The notes under the pieces: model-generated
What the model was told of the DNA's origin: nothing
Database searches by the model: none
Seen by the model: only the letters and a program-made list of their open reading frames with translations
NCBI GenBank assembly: GCA_041687015.1
Contig: JAWLCT010000025.1
Span: 1 to 43,560, forward strand
Direction of reading: 5' to 3'
Length of the DNA stretch: 43,560 nucleotides
Origin: JALOAT01 sp041687015
GTDB lineage: Bacteria > Pseudomonadota > Gammaproteobacteria > Thiohalomonadales > Thiohalomonadaceae
Position numbers and translations under genes: made by a program
Shown: positions 25,441 through 33,436 of the stretch, one piece after another
Numbering within the stretch: the stretch's first letter is position 1
Layout: every line of letters begins with the position of its first letter

Positions 25441-25782
25441 ATGCAGTGCATTTTCTGCAATATCGCCGAAGGCAGGCTCCCCGCGCAGATCGTCTACCAG
25501 GACGAGGACGTGGTGGCCTTCCGTGACATCAATCCGGTGGCGCCCACCCACATCCTGGTGATCCCGCGCAAGCACATCCCCACCGTCAACGCCCTGGAAC
25601 CGGAAGACGCCCCGGTGGTCGGCAAGCTGCTGCTGACCGCAAAGCGTCTGGCCGCGGAACTGGGCTTCGCGGAAAACGGCTACCGTCTGGTAATGAACAC
25701 CAATCACGACGCGGGCCAGACCGTGTTTCACATTCACCTGCACGTGCTGGCGGGCCGTCACCTCGCCTGGCCGCCGGGCTGA
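25441..25782 (+). CDS. HIT-family nucleotide hydrolase (HinT-like)
   Basis: 113 residues. The histidine triad HIHLHV is at 97-102, and the N-terminal CIFC (C3, C6) is the zinc-coordinating pair found in many bacterial HITs. It resembles HinT-type purine nucleoside phosphoramidases that hydrolyse AMP-lysine and similar adducts. It has a GAGGAAA ribosome-binding site and is 15 bases after tas and 3 bases before the GST gene. Confidence 0.95.
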   Translation: MQCIFCNIAEGRLPAQIVYQDEDVVAFRDINPVAPTHILVIPRKHIPTVNALEPEDAPVVGKLLLTAKRLAAELGFAENGYRLVMNTNHDAGQTVFHIHLHVLAGRHLAWPPG

Positions 25783-25785
25783 GCC

Positions 25786-26445
25786 ATGAAACCCGAACTG
25801 ATCAGCTTCGCACTGTGCCCTTTCGTGCAGCGCTCCGTGATCGTGCTGCGTGAAAAAGGCATCGATTTCGACATCACCTACATCGACCTGGCCAATCCGC
25901 CCGACTGGTTCCTGGCCATCTCGCCGCTGGGCAAGGTACCGCTGCTGCGCATCGGCGATGAGGTCCTGTTCGAATCGGCCGTCATCATGGAGTACCTGGA
26001 TGAAATCACGCCGCCGCCCTTGCAGCCAGCGGACCCGTTACTGCGCGCGAAGCACCGCGCCTGGATCGAATTCTCGTCCAGCGTGTTCATCACCCAGTAC
26101 CGCCTCGGACTGGCCAGGGACGAAGAGGAATTCGTGCAACTGCGCGACGCGCTGGCGGCGGAACTGGCGCGCCTGGAGCCTCACGTGCGCGGCCCGTGGT
26201 TCAGCGGCGAGACATTTGCATTGGTGGACGCGGCATTTGCGCCCTTCTTCGTGCGCCACCAGCTCATGGAGCGGTGGCATCCTTTGCATCTGCTGGACCG
26301 CCTGCCGCGCATCGGCGCATGGCAGGACGCACTGTTGGCACGCCCGGCGGTGATGGGTTCGGTGGTGGATGATTTTGCGGAACAGCTGCGCGGGTACCTG
26401 CGCAGAAGCGAGGGCTATGCCGGCCGGTTGTACGGAGGGGGCTGA
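25786..26445 (+). CDS. Glutathione S-transferase family protein
   Basis: 219 residues. The N-terminal thioredoxin-fold domain (about 1-78) has the redox-type start FALCPFVQRSVIVLREK (C11), the cis-Pro motif GKVPLL, and the glutathione-contacting ESAVIMEYLDE. The all-helical C-terminal domain runs from about 88 to 205. Cys at the active position suggests an omega, beta or SspA-like thiol transferase rather than a classical Tyr/Ser GST. The start codon follows the HIT stop by three bases, so it is in the same operon. Confidence 0.9.
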   Translation: MKPELISFALCPFVQRSVIVLREKGIDFDITYIDLANPPDWFLAISPLGKVPLLRIGDEVLFESAVIMEYLDEITPPPLQPADPLLRAKHRAWIEFSSSVFITQYRLGLARDEEEFVQLRDALAAELARLEPHVRGPWFSGETFALVDAAFAPFFVRHQLMERWHPLHLLDRLPRIGAWQDALLARPAVMGSVVDDFAEQLRGYLRRSEGYAGRLYGGG

Positions 26446-26453
26446 CGAGCCGG

Positions 26454-27002
26454 TTAGATTTCCAGTCCGTTGAAGCGCCGCACCACACGCTCCCGTTCGT
26501 GGCGCTTGCCGAGGAAGAACCCGCCCACGAACAACGCGATGAGCAGCGCGGCCGAAACCCAGCCGGCCAGGGAAGAGCCGCGCTGGTTCGTGTATTCGCT
26601 CTGCATGGCCTGGTACTGGCTGCGCAGGGTTTCCAGCTCCTGGACCAGCGGCGTGGTCACTTCCGCCGCCGCATCGGCCTGCCGGGAGGCAAGCTTTTCC
26701 TTGAGTTGCGCATTTTCCGTGCGCAGCTGCTCGAGCTGGTAGCGTGCAGGCGGGGTGCTGGTGACGTACATGGCGCCGACCCAACCTTCCACACCGTCGG
26801 GGGTGCGCACGCGCAGGTAATCGTTGCCGCGCTCGAGGACTTCCAGCTTCGCACCGGTGATAACCACTTTCAGCGGCGTCTCCGTGCTGTTCGCATTGCG
26901 ACGTACGCCCACGCGCAAGGTGTCATCCACATAAACCGTCTCAGCCAGGACGGGTGCCGCCGCCAGCGCGGCCAGCACAGTGAACAATGCGGTGCGGAAC
27001 AT
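26454..27002 (-). CDS. SH3-domain, coiled-coil, C-terminally anchored protein (YgiM-like)
   Basis: 182 residues from the ATG at 27002, preceded by a GAGGGGGAA site. Signal peptide (about 1-20, cleaved near VLAET); bacterial SH3 domain (about 21-80, RVGVRRNANSTE to GWVGAMYV); coiled coil (about 84-140); one transmembrane helix (about 147-167, GWVSAALLIALFVGGFFLG); short basic tail. This is the TIGR04211 'SH3 and anchor' layout known from E. coli YgiM. The SH3 domain would lie in the periplasm next to the cell wall. The precise role is unknown. Confidence 0.9.
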   Translation of the reverse strand: MFRTALFTVLAALAAAPVLAETVYVDDTLRVGVRRNANSTETPLKVVITGAKLEVLERGNDYLRVRTPDGVEGWVGAMYVTSTPPARYQLEQLRTENAQLKEKLASRQADAAAEVTTPLVQELETLRSQYQAMQSEYTNQRGSSLAGWVSAALLIALFVGGFFLGKRHERERVVRRFNGLEI

Positions 27003-27181
27003 CCGATTCCCCCTCGTATCTTGGAGCCGGCCCATCATATCACGAGGCCGTGAGGTTAAGCCTTTCCATTAGCAGACTTGGCATGGACGTCGCATCCGCC
27101 CGTCTCGAACTCGCTATCGGTTCACAATCCACCCGCAGAGATGGGTCGAAGCATCCGGTCGACCCGATCGCGCGAGGGCGC

Positions 27182-28096
27182 CTAGGTGAGAAAACGGAAC
27201 CAGGCGGGGAGCGTGAACAGGCTCAAAGCGGTCGTGAGCGTGACGGCCATGGCATAGGCAGCCGTATCGAGCCGGTAGCGATCGCAGATCACGATGCCCA
27301 GTACCATGCTGGGCATCGCGGCTTCGAGCACCACCGCCGTCAACAACCCGCCACCCAGACCGAGCATGCCGGCGGCGCTCCATGCCAGCAGCGGGACCAG
27401 TGCCAACTGGATCACAAGCACGGGCGCGACCGCCGCGAGGCGCGACTGCCACCCCCCCGCCCATTGCAGGCCGAGCCCGAGGGAGAACAGCATCAGCGGC
27501 ACCACGCCCGCGCCGAGCATGTCGAGTGCGCCCTGCAATACCGCCGGCTGTGGCACCTGCAAGCCATTGAGCACGATAGCCGCCACCGCGGCCCACAGGG
27601 GCGGCACCTTGAGCAAGGCAAGCAGCGGATGCAGTTTTTCGTCGCCTGCGCCGTAATGGGCCGCCAGATACATTCCCACGCTCAGCAGCAGCGGCGTGCA
27701 GGCAAAAAGATCGTATTGAATGGCGACCGAGCGCGCCCAGGGTCCCAGGGCCGCCTCGAGCACGGGCAGACCCATGTACGTTGCATTGGGGAAGGCCGCA
27801 GCAAGCAGCATGGCCCCCATGGTGGCGCGTGACGTCCTGCCACGGCGATACCACAACCAGGCCAAGGCCATGCCGCTGAACACCCCGCCTGCCGCAACCG
27901 CGGCGATGCGCAGCGAATCCGCCCCCATGGGCGCCCGCCAGAGGACGTCCAGCACCAGCGCGGGCAACAACAGCACATAGACCACGCCCGTGAGACTGCG
28001 GCGCAGTTCATCCGCCTGGAGCCCAAGAGGCGCGAAGGCGCGCCACAAAACGCCGCACAGGATCAGCCCGCCTGCCTGCAGAATCACATCGAACAC
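27182..28096 (-). CDS. AEC-family (auxin efflux carrier-like) transporter
   Basis: 304 residues starting at a GTG (28096). Ten hydrophobic segments are arranged as two sets of five, typical of AEC permeases. The family-specific FPNATYMGLPVLEAALG (about 101-117) and the C-terminal EAAMPSMVLGIVICDRY match. Members carry organic acids such as malate in bacteria; the substrate here is unknown. A 9-base-stem hairpin lies 27 bases upstream of the GTG. Confidence 0.9.
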   Translation of the reverse strand: MFDVILQAGGLILCGVLWRAFAPLGLQADELRRSLTGVVYVLLLPALVLDVLWRAPMGADSLRIAAVAAGGVFSGMALAWLWYRRGRTSRATMGAMLLAAAFPNATYMGLPVLEAALGPWARSVAIQYDLFACTPLLLSVGMYLAAHYGAGDEKLHPLLALLKVPPLWAAVAAIVLNGLQVPQPAVLQGALDMLGAGVVPLMLFSLGLGLQWAGGWQSRLAAVAPVLVIQLALVPLLAWSAAGMLGLGGGLLTAVVLEAAMPSMVLGIVICDRYRLDTAAYAMAVTLTTALSLFTLPAWFRFLT

Positions 28097-28122
28097 GAAG
28101 ATTTCCCGGGAATGACGAAAGA

Positions 28123-28144
28123 AGCCGCTGCATCAGCAGCGGCT
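28123..28144 (-). promoter_or_regulatory. Hairpin in front of the AEC transporter gene
   Basis: AGCCGCTGC (28123-28131), loop ATCA, GCAGCGGCT (28136-28144). On the minus strand it is followed by TTCTTTCG, a weak T tract, just before the transporter start. It could be a weak terminator of antisense or upstream transcripts, or a leader element. Confidence 0.5.
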
Positions 28145-28181
28145 GAAATACCATATATCATTACCCGCAAACTCTGGAAGC

Positions 28182-28616
28182 ATGGAGAAAACCGTGAAAA
28201 AAACGGGCTATTCCACCCCGCTCGACGCCGAACAGGCCTTTTACACTGCCTTCGAACGCGCCGATGCGGAAGCCATGCATGCGGTGTGGGACACCGGCGA
28301 AGACATCGAATGCGTACACCCGTTGGGCGCCCGGCTGCGTGGCACCGCGGTCCACGAGGGCTGGCGCGAAATGTTCGCGGACGCGGCTCGCCTGGCCTTC
28401 CACCTGAGCGATCGACGCGCCTACGAACAAGGTGATCTCACGGTGCATCTGGTGCTGGAAAACATACTGTTTCCCGACGGCAAGGCAGAACCGTTGCAGA
28501 TCCTCGCCACCAACGTCTATCGGCGCGACGCGGACGGTTGGCGCATGGTGCTGCGTCATGCCTCGCCCGCCCCCGGCGCGCCACCCGTCGAGCCTGCGCG
28601 CGGCTCGGTGCACTGA
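28182..28616 (+). CDS. NTF2-like / SnoaL-like domain protein
   Basis: 144 residues in the cone-shaped NTF2-like fold: an N-terminal helix pair (AEQAFYTAFERADAEAMHAV), the W...IECVHPLG strand with the GTAVHEGWREMF helix, and C-terminal strands ILATNVYRRDADGWRMVLRHASP. The layout and the WDTGEDIECVHP motif match small stand-alone proteins of the DUF4440/SnoaL type. No catalytic residues can be assigned with confidence, and a function is not known. It is convergent with yjbQ. Confidence 0.85.
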   Translation: MEKTVKKTGYSTPLDAEQAFYTAFERADAEAMHAVWDTGEDIECVHPLGARLRGTAVHEGWREMFADAARLAFHLSDRRAYEQGDLTVHLVLENILFPDGKAEPLQILATNVYRRDADGWRMVLRHASPAPGAPPVEPARGSVH

Positions 28617-28643
28617 GGACGTGCCCCGGCGCGCCCGCTCTCC

Positions 28644-29048
28644 TCAGGCCACGTGCACGATGAGCTGTCGGGTACCGGACATGCGCCGGTGCTCCCACAG
28701 ATAGATTCCCTGCCAGGTGCCGAGCGCCAAACGTCCGTTCATCACGGGGATCCCGACACTCACCGCAGTCAATGCCGCCTTGATGTGCGAGGGCATGTCA
28801 TCGGGGCCTTCGAGCGTGTGGGTGTAGAGCGGGTCGTTCTCCGGTACCAGGCGATTGAGCCATTGCTCCAGATCGCGGCGCGCTGCGGGGTCGGCATTTT
28901 CCTGAATTATCAGGCTCGCCGACGTGTGCTGGATGAATACAGTGCAGAGCCCCTCGCCCACAGCCGCTGCCGCCACGACGCCCCGCACTGCATCGGTCAC
29001 CTCGTGCAGACCCTGCCCGGTCACCCGGACCTTCACCACCTCGATCAT
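28644..29048 (-). CDS. yjbQ: YjbQ/UPF0047 family protein
   Basis: 134-residue UPF0047 member. The conserved motifs are FIQHTSASLIIQENADP (about 38-54), HTLEGPDDMPSHIKAAL (about 76-92) and LGTWQGIYLWEHR (about 108-120), with His residues that form a metal site in the trimeric structure. The family has been described as a secondary thiamine-phosphate synthase, but the physiological role is debated. It is divergent from the HU gene, with 195 bases between the starts. Confidence 0.94.
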   Translation of the reverse strand: MIEVVKVRVTGQGLHEVTDAVRGVVAAAAVGEGLCTVFIQHTSASLIIQENADPAARRDLEQWLNRLVPENDPLYTHTLEGPDDMPSHIKAALTAVSVGIPVMNGRLALGTWQGIYLWEHRRMSGTRQLIVHVA

Positions 29049-29155
29049 GGTTGTCCCCTCACCCGTTCATGTCCGACGAACCCCAAGGCCCGTCCCAAAC
29101 GACCACAATGTGCATTTTTACTGAAAAAAAGGCGGTTTGGGGCCTGGATCGCCGC

Positions 29156-29184
29156 TTGTCTTTTGTCAAAACTGTCTTCACAAT
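29156..29184 (+). promoter_or_regulatory. Possible promoter of the HU-family gene
   Basis: -35 TTGTCT (29156-29161), 17-base spacer, -10 CACAAT (29179-29184), about 60 bases before the ATG at 29244. Both hexamers match the sigma70 consensus at four of six positions, so this is only a candidate. Confidence 0.4.
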
Positions 29185-29243
29185 CTAGCCGCCGACGCGC
29201 CACGTCGTGCTGCGCGAATGAAAATACATAGGGAGAAACATCG

Positions 29244-29678
29244 ATGGCCGTTAAGAAGACCGCGAAGAAACCTGCCGCCAAGAAGCCCGCTGCAGCCGCC
29301 AAGAAGACCGCAACCAAGCAGGCCGTGAAGAAGGCCGCTCCGGTAGCCGCCAAGACCACCCCCATCACCGAGAAGCAGACCAAGAGCCAGATCCTTTCCG
29401 TCATCGCGGAAGACACCGGTCTGGCCCGCAAGGACGTGAGCGCCGTTTTTGCCGCCCTTGGCAACCTCGTGCAGCGCCATATGAAGAAGCGCGGCTCCGG
29501 CGAATTCAGCGTCCCCGAAGTGGGCGTAAAGATTCGCCGCATCCGTAAGCCCGCCACCAAGGCTCGCAAGATGATCTCCCCGTTCACCGGCGAAGAGATC
29601 ACGGTCAAGGCGAAGCCCGCCCGTGAAGTGGTGAAGGTCAGCGCGCTCAAGAGCCTCAAGGACAGCGCCGGGAAGTAA
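29244..29678 (+). CDS. HU/IHF-family DNA-binding protein with Lys/Ala-rich N-terminal tail
   Basis: 144 residues in two parts. The first ~40 are a histone-H1-like tail of KKTAKKPAAKKPAA-type repeats with no acidic residues. Residues about 41-140 form an HU-type fold (TKSQILSVIAEDTGLARKDVSAVF, then GEFSVPEVGVKIRRIRKPATKARKM). The arm lacks the usual GRNP motif and has a longer basic hairpin. The tail is expected to bind DNA non-specifically and may be modified. It has a GGGAGAAA ribosome-binding site and a strong terminator after it. Confidence 0.93.
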   Translation: MAVKKTAKKPAAKKPAAAAKKTATKQAVKKAAPVAAKTTPITEKQTKSQILSVIAEDTGLARKDVSAVFAALGNLVQRHMKKRGSGEFSVPEVGVKIRRIRKPATKARKMISPFTGEEITVKAKPAREVVKVSALKSLKDSAGK

Positions 29679-29692
29679 CCGGATCGCGTGGC

Positions 29693-29726
29693 ACAAAAAA
29701 GGCCGGGACGTCCCGGCCTTTTTTGT
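29693..29726. terminator. Bidirectional rho-independent terminator
   Basis: Perfect palindrome centred between 29709 and 29710: ACAAAAAA, GGCCGGGAC, GTCCCGGCC, TTTTTTGT. It has an A run on one side and a T run on the other, so it stops both the HU gene and the convergent outer-membrane protein gene. Confidence 0.95.
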
Positions 29727-29739
29727 ACCTGCCCTGTCT

Positions 29740-30291
29740 TTACCAGAGCAGCTTCATGCCTACGTGGAAGCTGTCGTCGATTTCCACGTCTTTCACATCC
29801 TCGAAATCCATTTCCATGTTGCGATACCCGCCGTAGAGAAAAGCCTGCGGCAGGATCTGGTAATCGACGCGCACACTCGCTTCGGTGTACGCCGTGGCTT
29901 CGCCGAACGCGATGATGTCCGGTGCATGATAGACATCGCCGCCGATGCCGAGCCGGTGGACGGGCGAGAAGCGCACCCGCAGGCCCAGTGCGATGGCGGC
30001 GGCATCTTCGTCGTCAGTGCGTGCCAGCAATGCACGACCGCCCAGGCCGATATCGAACGTGCCTGCCTTACTCCAGTTTTCGCCCGACACATGCATGCCC
30101 AGGTGGGTCACGGTCAGGTCGTCTTCGTTGAAGTAATGGCCGACCTCCCATTCCATCCCGGGGCTCACGGTATGGGCAAAGGTGGCTCGCAGGGCTTCAT
30201 CGTGCAGGTTCAGATCGAGAGAGTCCGCAAGGGCGCTGCCGCTCGCCAACGCGAGCAGCACGGCTGCCGCAGTTCGGCGCGTACTAGTCAT
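29740..30291 (-). CDS. YfaZ-like outer membrane protein
   Basis: 183 residues. The signal peptide (about 1-22, cleaved after GSALA) is followed by alternating strands (DSLDLNLHDEALRATFAH, then GLGGRALLA, ASVRVDYQILPQAFLYGGYR) and a terminal beta signal ending in Trp (FHVGMKLLW), as in beta-barrel outer membrane proteins. The pattern matches the YfaZ family, which is widespread and has no defined function. An AGGTGA site precedes the ATG at 30291. Confidence 0.83.
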   Translation of the reverse strand: MTSTRRTAAAVLLALASGSALADSLDLNLHDEALRATFAHTVSPGMEWEVGHYFNEDDLTVTHLGMHVSGENWSKAGTFDIGLGGRALLARTDDEDAAAIALGLRVRFSPVHRLGIGGDVYHAPDIIAFGEATAYTEASVRVDYQILPQAFLYGGYRNMEMDFEDVKDVEIDDSFHVGMKLLW

Positions 30292-30507
30292 GGGTCACCT
30301 ATGGCTCAGATTACGAAATCGGGGAAATCATACCGGCAAGCCGTCGATGAAGCATCTCCCGGACGGTTGAGCGCAGGCGGCTGCGCTGACAAAGCCTGCC
30401 GTTCGCTGCCCGTGTAGCCGGTGACTAAAGTTACAGACGGCCGGGGGCGCTCCCCTTAGGCTTGCCCGCTTTCCCCTTGAGTTCTCCGCTACAAAAAGGA
30501 AGAAGCC

Positions 30508-31065
30508 ATGAGAAAGATCATCGCGGTTCTCGCATTCTGCGTCCCTTTCACCGCCGTTGCCGACGAAATCCAGGAGCGCAAGCAGGCCAGCGCCACCGTC
30601 ATCAAGGAGTTCGCAAACAGCCTCCGTGCCGAACTTCAGCGTGCCATGAAGGAAGGTGGCCCGGTGCAGGCCATCGAGGTCTGTAACCAACTCGCCCCGA
30701 GCATCGCCCAGGAACAGTCGGCAAAGACGGGCTGGCGCGTGGCGCGTACCTCCCTCAAGGTGCGCAACCCCGACAACGCGCCGGACGCCTGGGAGACCAA
30801 GGTGTTGAATAGCTTCGAGCAGCGCAAGGCCAAGGGCGAAGCGGTGGAAACCATGGGGTTTGCCGAGATCGTCGAACAGGACGGCAAGTCCGTCTTCCGT
30901 TTCATGAAGGCCATCCCCACCGGGGACGTGTGCCTCAAGTGCCACGGCGCGGACCTCGCTGAGCCCGTAAAGGCCAAGCTCGACACCCATTACCCCGCTG
31001 ACAAGGCACGCGGTTTCCAGGCCGGCGACATTCGCGGCGCGTTCACCATCACGCAGCCCATGTAA
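30508..31065 (+). CDS. DUF3365 (Tll0287-like) periplasmic monoheme c-type protein
   Basis: 185 residues. The signal peptide (about 1-18, cleaved near TAVA) is followed by a DUF3365 domain. A single heme-c motif CLKCH (C142, C145, H146) sits near the C-terminus, in IPTGDVCLKCHGADL. DUF3365 is a PAS-like sensor domain often fused to signalling proteins; here it is the whole protein, suggesting a free periplasmic heme sensor or electron carrier. Other Cys residues are C11 in the signal peptide and C59. It is convergent with the CBS gene. Confidence 0.9.
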   Translation: MRKIIAVLAFCVPFTAVADEIQERKQASATVIKEFANSLRAELQRAMKEGGPVQAIEVCNQLAPSIAQEQSAKTGWRVARTSLKVRNPDNAPDAWETKVLNSFEQRKAKGEAVETMGFAEIVEQDGKSVFRFMKAIPTGDVCLKCHGADLAEPVKAKLDTHYPADKARGFQAGDIRGAFTITQPM

Positions 31066-31076
31066 TGCCAGGAGGG

Positions 31077-31100
31077 GCGAGGGGGCCTCGGCCCCCTCGC
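31077..31100. terminator. Hairpin between convergent genes (DUF3365 and CBS)
   Basis: GCGAGGGGGCC (31077-31087), loop TC, GGCCCCCTCGC (31090-31100): an 11-base perfect stem in the 35-base gap. It abuts the stop codon of the minus-strand CBS gene. There is no clear T tract. Confidence 0.6.
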
Positions 31101-31550
31101 TCATTTGCGCATCACCTGCTCGCGCTCGCGCTCGCGGAAGGGAATGCGGGCAAGTGCCGAAAATTCTTCGGCCAGCAGGTCCATCACGTCGTCGGCGCTA
31201 AGAATACCGACCAATCGCCCGTTCCGGTCATCGACCACCGGAACACGCCGCACACCGCGCGCACGCATACGCTTGAGGGTATCCCACAGGCTTTCACTTT
31301 CCCGGGCCACCACCAGGTCGCTGCTCATGATGTCCCCGGCGGTAACGGCCGTGGGGTCGACCGTCTCGGCCAGGACTTCCACCACCAGGTCACGATCGGT
31401 AACCACACCGACGGGCAGCGGCGCGTCTATGCTTTCCACCACGATCAGATCGCCCACGTGGTATTCACGCATGAGCCGGGCCAGTTCCGGTACCGGATCA
31501 TTCCGCCGCGCGACGATCACCTCTCGGTTGCAGAACTGGCCTACGGACAT
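31101..31550 (-). CDS. Two-CBS-domain regulatory protein
   Basis: 149 residues from the ATG at 31550, with a GAGGAGG site eight bases upstream. Two CBS domains form a Bateman module (about 8-62 and 73-130: DLIVVESIDAPLPVGVVTDRD and MRARGVRRVPVVDDRNGRL). Such proteins bind adenine nucleotides and regulate partners. It has no other domain. The open frame extends upstream to 31733 but loses homology there and overlaps the divergent RMD1 gene. Its start codon overlaps that of the divergent gene (CATG). Confidence 0.9.
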   Translation of the reverse strand: MSVGQFCNREVIVARRNDPVPELARLMREYHVGDLIVVESIDAPLPVGVVTDRDLVVEVLAETVDPTAVTAGDIMSSDLVVARESESLWDTLKRMRARGVRRVPVVDDRNGRLVGILSADDVMDLLAEEFSALARIPFREREREQVMRK

Positions 31551-32403
31551 GAGCGCCACCTCCTCGCCGGTTGTCGGCGGCTCCGGCACGGACGCCGCCC
31601 TGAAGGAAACTATAAACGAGCCGTCAGCGGCCGGCCCCATCAGCGCCCGGGCGCTGTTTCTCGGTGAACGTCTCGATCTGCGCACCTTCGATGCTGCGGG
31701 GACGCTGGCGCGCACGCCCCTGGTGGTGCGCATCGGCGAAGGCTATGCCGTAGTGTTCCGGTACGGCACGGTGGTGCTGTTCGGCGTGGACAGGGACGAG
31801 GAAGCACGCTTTGTCGCAGCGCTCCTGCCCCTGATCAGTGCGCCCTTCGATCACCCTGAAACAGAAGATGCCCTCCTTCAGGCACGCCCGGCCGAGCGGG
31901 AGGGTGTGGAAGAAGGGGTGATCACGGTCAGCGCGTTATCCGTCGAACGCCTGCAGGTGGTCGCCGACGTGCTTGCCAAGAGCTCGGTGCTGTCCTATTG
32001 CGAAACCGACGTCGCAGGGGTGTTCGATCGCATCGAGCCGCTTGCCGAACGCCTGCGCAAGAAGGGTACGTCACGGCAGGAAGCCAAGGCCCTGGTGAAC
32101 TACATCGGCGGCGCGCTGCTGACCCAACATCGCACTGTGGGTCGGGTGGCTGTGCTCGAAAAGCCCGACCTGCTTTGGGAGCATCCGGAACTCGAACGGT
32201 TGTACTACCGCCTCAGCCACGAATACGAGCTGGGCGATCGCCAGGCGGCGCTGGATGCGAAGCTGAGCCTGATAGCACGCACTGCCGAAACCCTGCTCGA
32301 CTTGCTGCAAAGCAAACGCAGCCTGCGCGTGGAGTGGTATATCGTTTTGCTCATCGTGGTCGAGATCGGTCTCACCACCTACGAGCTGTTCCTCCACGGC
32401 TGA
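31549..32403 (+). CDS. RMD1/DUF155 family protein with C-terminal membrane helix
   Basis: 284 residues from the ATG at 31549, the first ATG before the conserved core (SARALFLGERLDLRTF, VFRYGTVVLFGV, SYCETDVAGVFDRIEPLA, NYIGGALLTQHR, LEKPDLLWEHPELERLYYRL). One transmembrane helix near the C-terminus (about 261-279, VEWYIVLLIVVEIGLTTYE) anchors it. DUF155 proteins include yeast Rmd1/Rmd8 and Rmd9-neighbouring factors; the bacterial function is unknown. An alternative, shorter start is possible but no other good one is seen. Confidence 0.86.
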   Translation: MSATSSPVVGGSGTDAALKETINEPSAAGPISARALFLGERLDLRTFDAAGTLARTPLVVRIGEGYAVVFRYGTVVLFGVDRDEEARFVAALLPLISAPFDHPETEDALLQARPAEREGVEEGVITVSALSVERLQVVADVLAKSSVLSYCETDVAGVFDRIEPLAERLRKKGTSRQEAKALVNYIGGALLTQHRTVGRVAVLEKPDLLWEHPELERLYYRLSHEYELGDRQAALDAKLSLIARTAETLLDLLQSKRSLRVEWYIVLLIVVEIGLTTYELFLHG

Positions 32404-32404
32404 G

Positions 32405-32425
32405 CGCGCCGTTCACAACGGCGCG
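32405..32425. terminator. Hairpin shared by the convergent RMD1 and EamA gene ends
   Basis: CGCGCCGTT (32405-32413), loop CAC, AACGGCGCG (32417-32425). It overlaps the last codons of the minus-strand gene, and no clear T tract follows. Confidence 0.45.
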
Positions 32426-33366
32426 TTCTCGGACGCCCGCTCCGCTGCGGCACCTCTGACACGGGACCTGCCGCGCGTCCATCGCCAGCCGCGCACTCGC
32501 CACAGGCGCGCGCCGAACTGATAAAGCAACAGGCCCGCGAGGATACAACCGGTCCCGACCCACACCATGGCATGGATGATTTCGCCGTTGAGCCAGTGAC
32601 CGATGAACAGGGCAATCACCGGCGCAATCAGCGTTATCAACGCGATGACCCCTGCGGGCAAGTGCTGGAGCACGTAGAAATACAACACAAAACCCAGCGC
32701 CGTGCCGAACACCCCCAGGTAAACGATGGCAGCCAGCGGGCGCATGCCCAACTGCTCCGGCAGATGACGCTCGAAGGCGAGCCAACTGATTGCGTACAGC
32801 GGGACCGCGATGGAGAGCGCACCCGCATTCAAGGCGACAGGATGAACCCGTGCGCCGGTGCGCTTGATCCAAACGCCGCTTGCCGAATGCAGAAGGGCCG
32901 CGACCAGCACCGCCGAAATGCCGAGCCAGGCCTGCCCCTCCAGGCGAAGTCCTGCGCCGAAAATGAAAAACAGCCCGATGACTCCGAGACCGATGCCGAC
33001 CAGCCGCATGGGCGACGGGAAGCGTTCGTCCAACCACACGGCGGCCATGATGCCGGTCGCAAAGGGCGTGATGCCGAACAGCACGGATATGAATCCGGAA
33101 GGAATGAACTGCGCACCCCAGTAGGCGCACATCATGGAACCGAACACGCCCAGCGCAGCGGCCAAGTAGGCGCGTCGTGCGTCACGATGCCAGGGGAAGG
33201 AAACACGCAGCAGGCGCAGCAGAACGAAGCACAGGACCGCGCCGATCAGCATCCGCGTGGTGACACCAAAAAGGAAACCCGCCTCACCACTCCACTTGAT
33301 GGCAAGCGGTGTGGTCGACCAGATCAGGATGACGCCCAGATAGGCAGCCGGCACCGACATTTTCAT
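32413..33366 (-). CDS. EamA/DMT-superfamily permease
   Basis: 317 residues with ten hydrophobic segments in two EamA repeats (about 5-130 and 148-285). The sequences FGSMMCAYWGAQFIPSGFISVLFGITP and YFYVLQHLPAGVIALITLIAPV are typical of drug/metabolite transporters of the RhaT/EamA type. The C-terminus (about 288-317) is Arg-rich and cytoplasmic. Substrate unknown. Its ATG lies only 17 bases from a terminator-like hairpin, which raises the possibility of attenuation. Confidence 0.9.
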   Translation of the reverse strand: MKMSVPAAYLGVILIWSTTPLAIKWSGEAGFLFGVTTRMLIGAVLCFVLLRLLRVSFPWHRDARRAYLAAALGVFGSMMCAYWGAQFIPSGFISVLFGITPFATGIMAAVWLDERFPSPMRLVGIGLGVIGLFFIFGAGLRLEGQAWLGISAVLVAALLHSASGVWIKRTGARVHPVALNAGALSIAVPLYAISWLAFERHLPEQLGMRPLAAIVYLGVFGTALGFVLYFYVLQHLPAGVIALITLIAPVIALFIGHWLNGEIIHAMVWVGTGCILAGLLLYQFGARLWRVRGWRWTRGRSRVRGAAAERASENAPL

Positions 33367-33372
33367 TCTCCC

Positions 33373-33409
33373 GAAAAAGAAAAAGGCCGCAGTGGTGAGC
33401 TGCGGCCTT
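33373..33409 (-). terminator. Terminator-like hairpin directly upstream of the EamA gene (possible attenuator)
   Basis: On the minus strand: AAGGCCGCAG, 7-base loop, CTGCGGCCTT, then TTTCTTTTTC (T-rich, 33382-33373). The EamA ribosome-binding site GGGAGA follows at once, with the ATG at 33366. It could terminate transcripts from the small genes upstream, or gate the permease by read-through. Confidence 0.8.
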
Positions 33410-33436
33410 GAGTTGCTCCTGCAAATGACGACTGCG

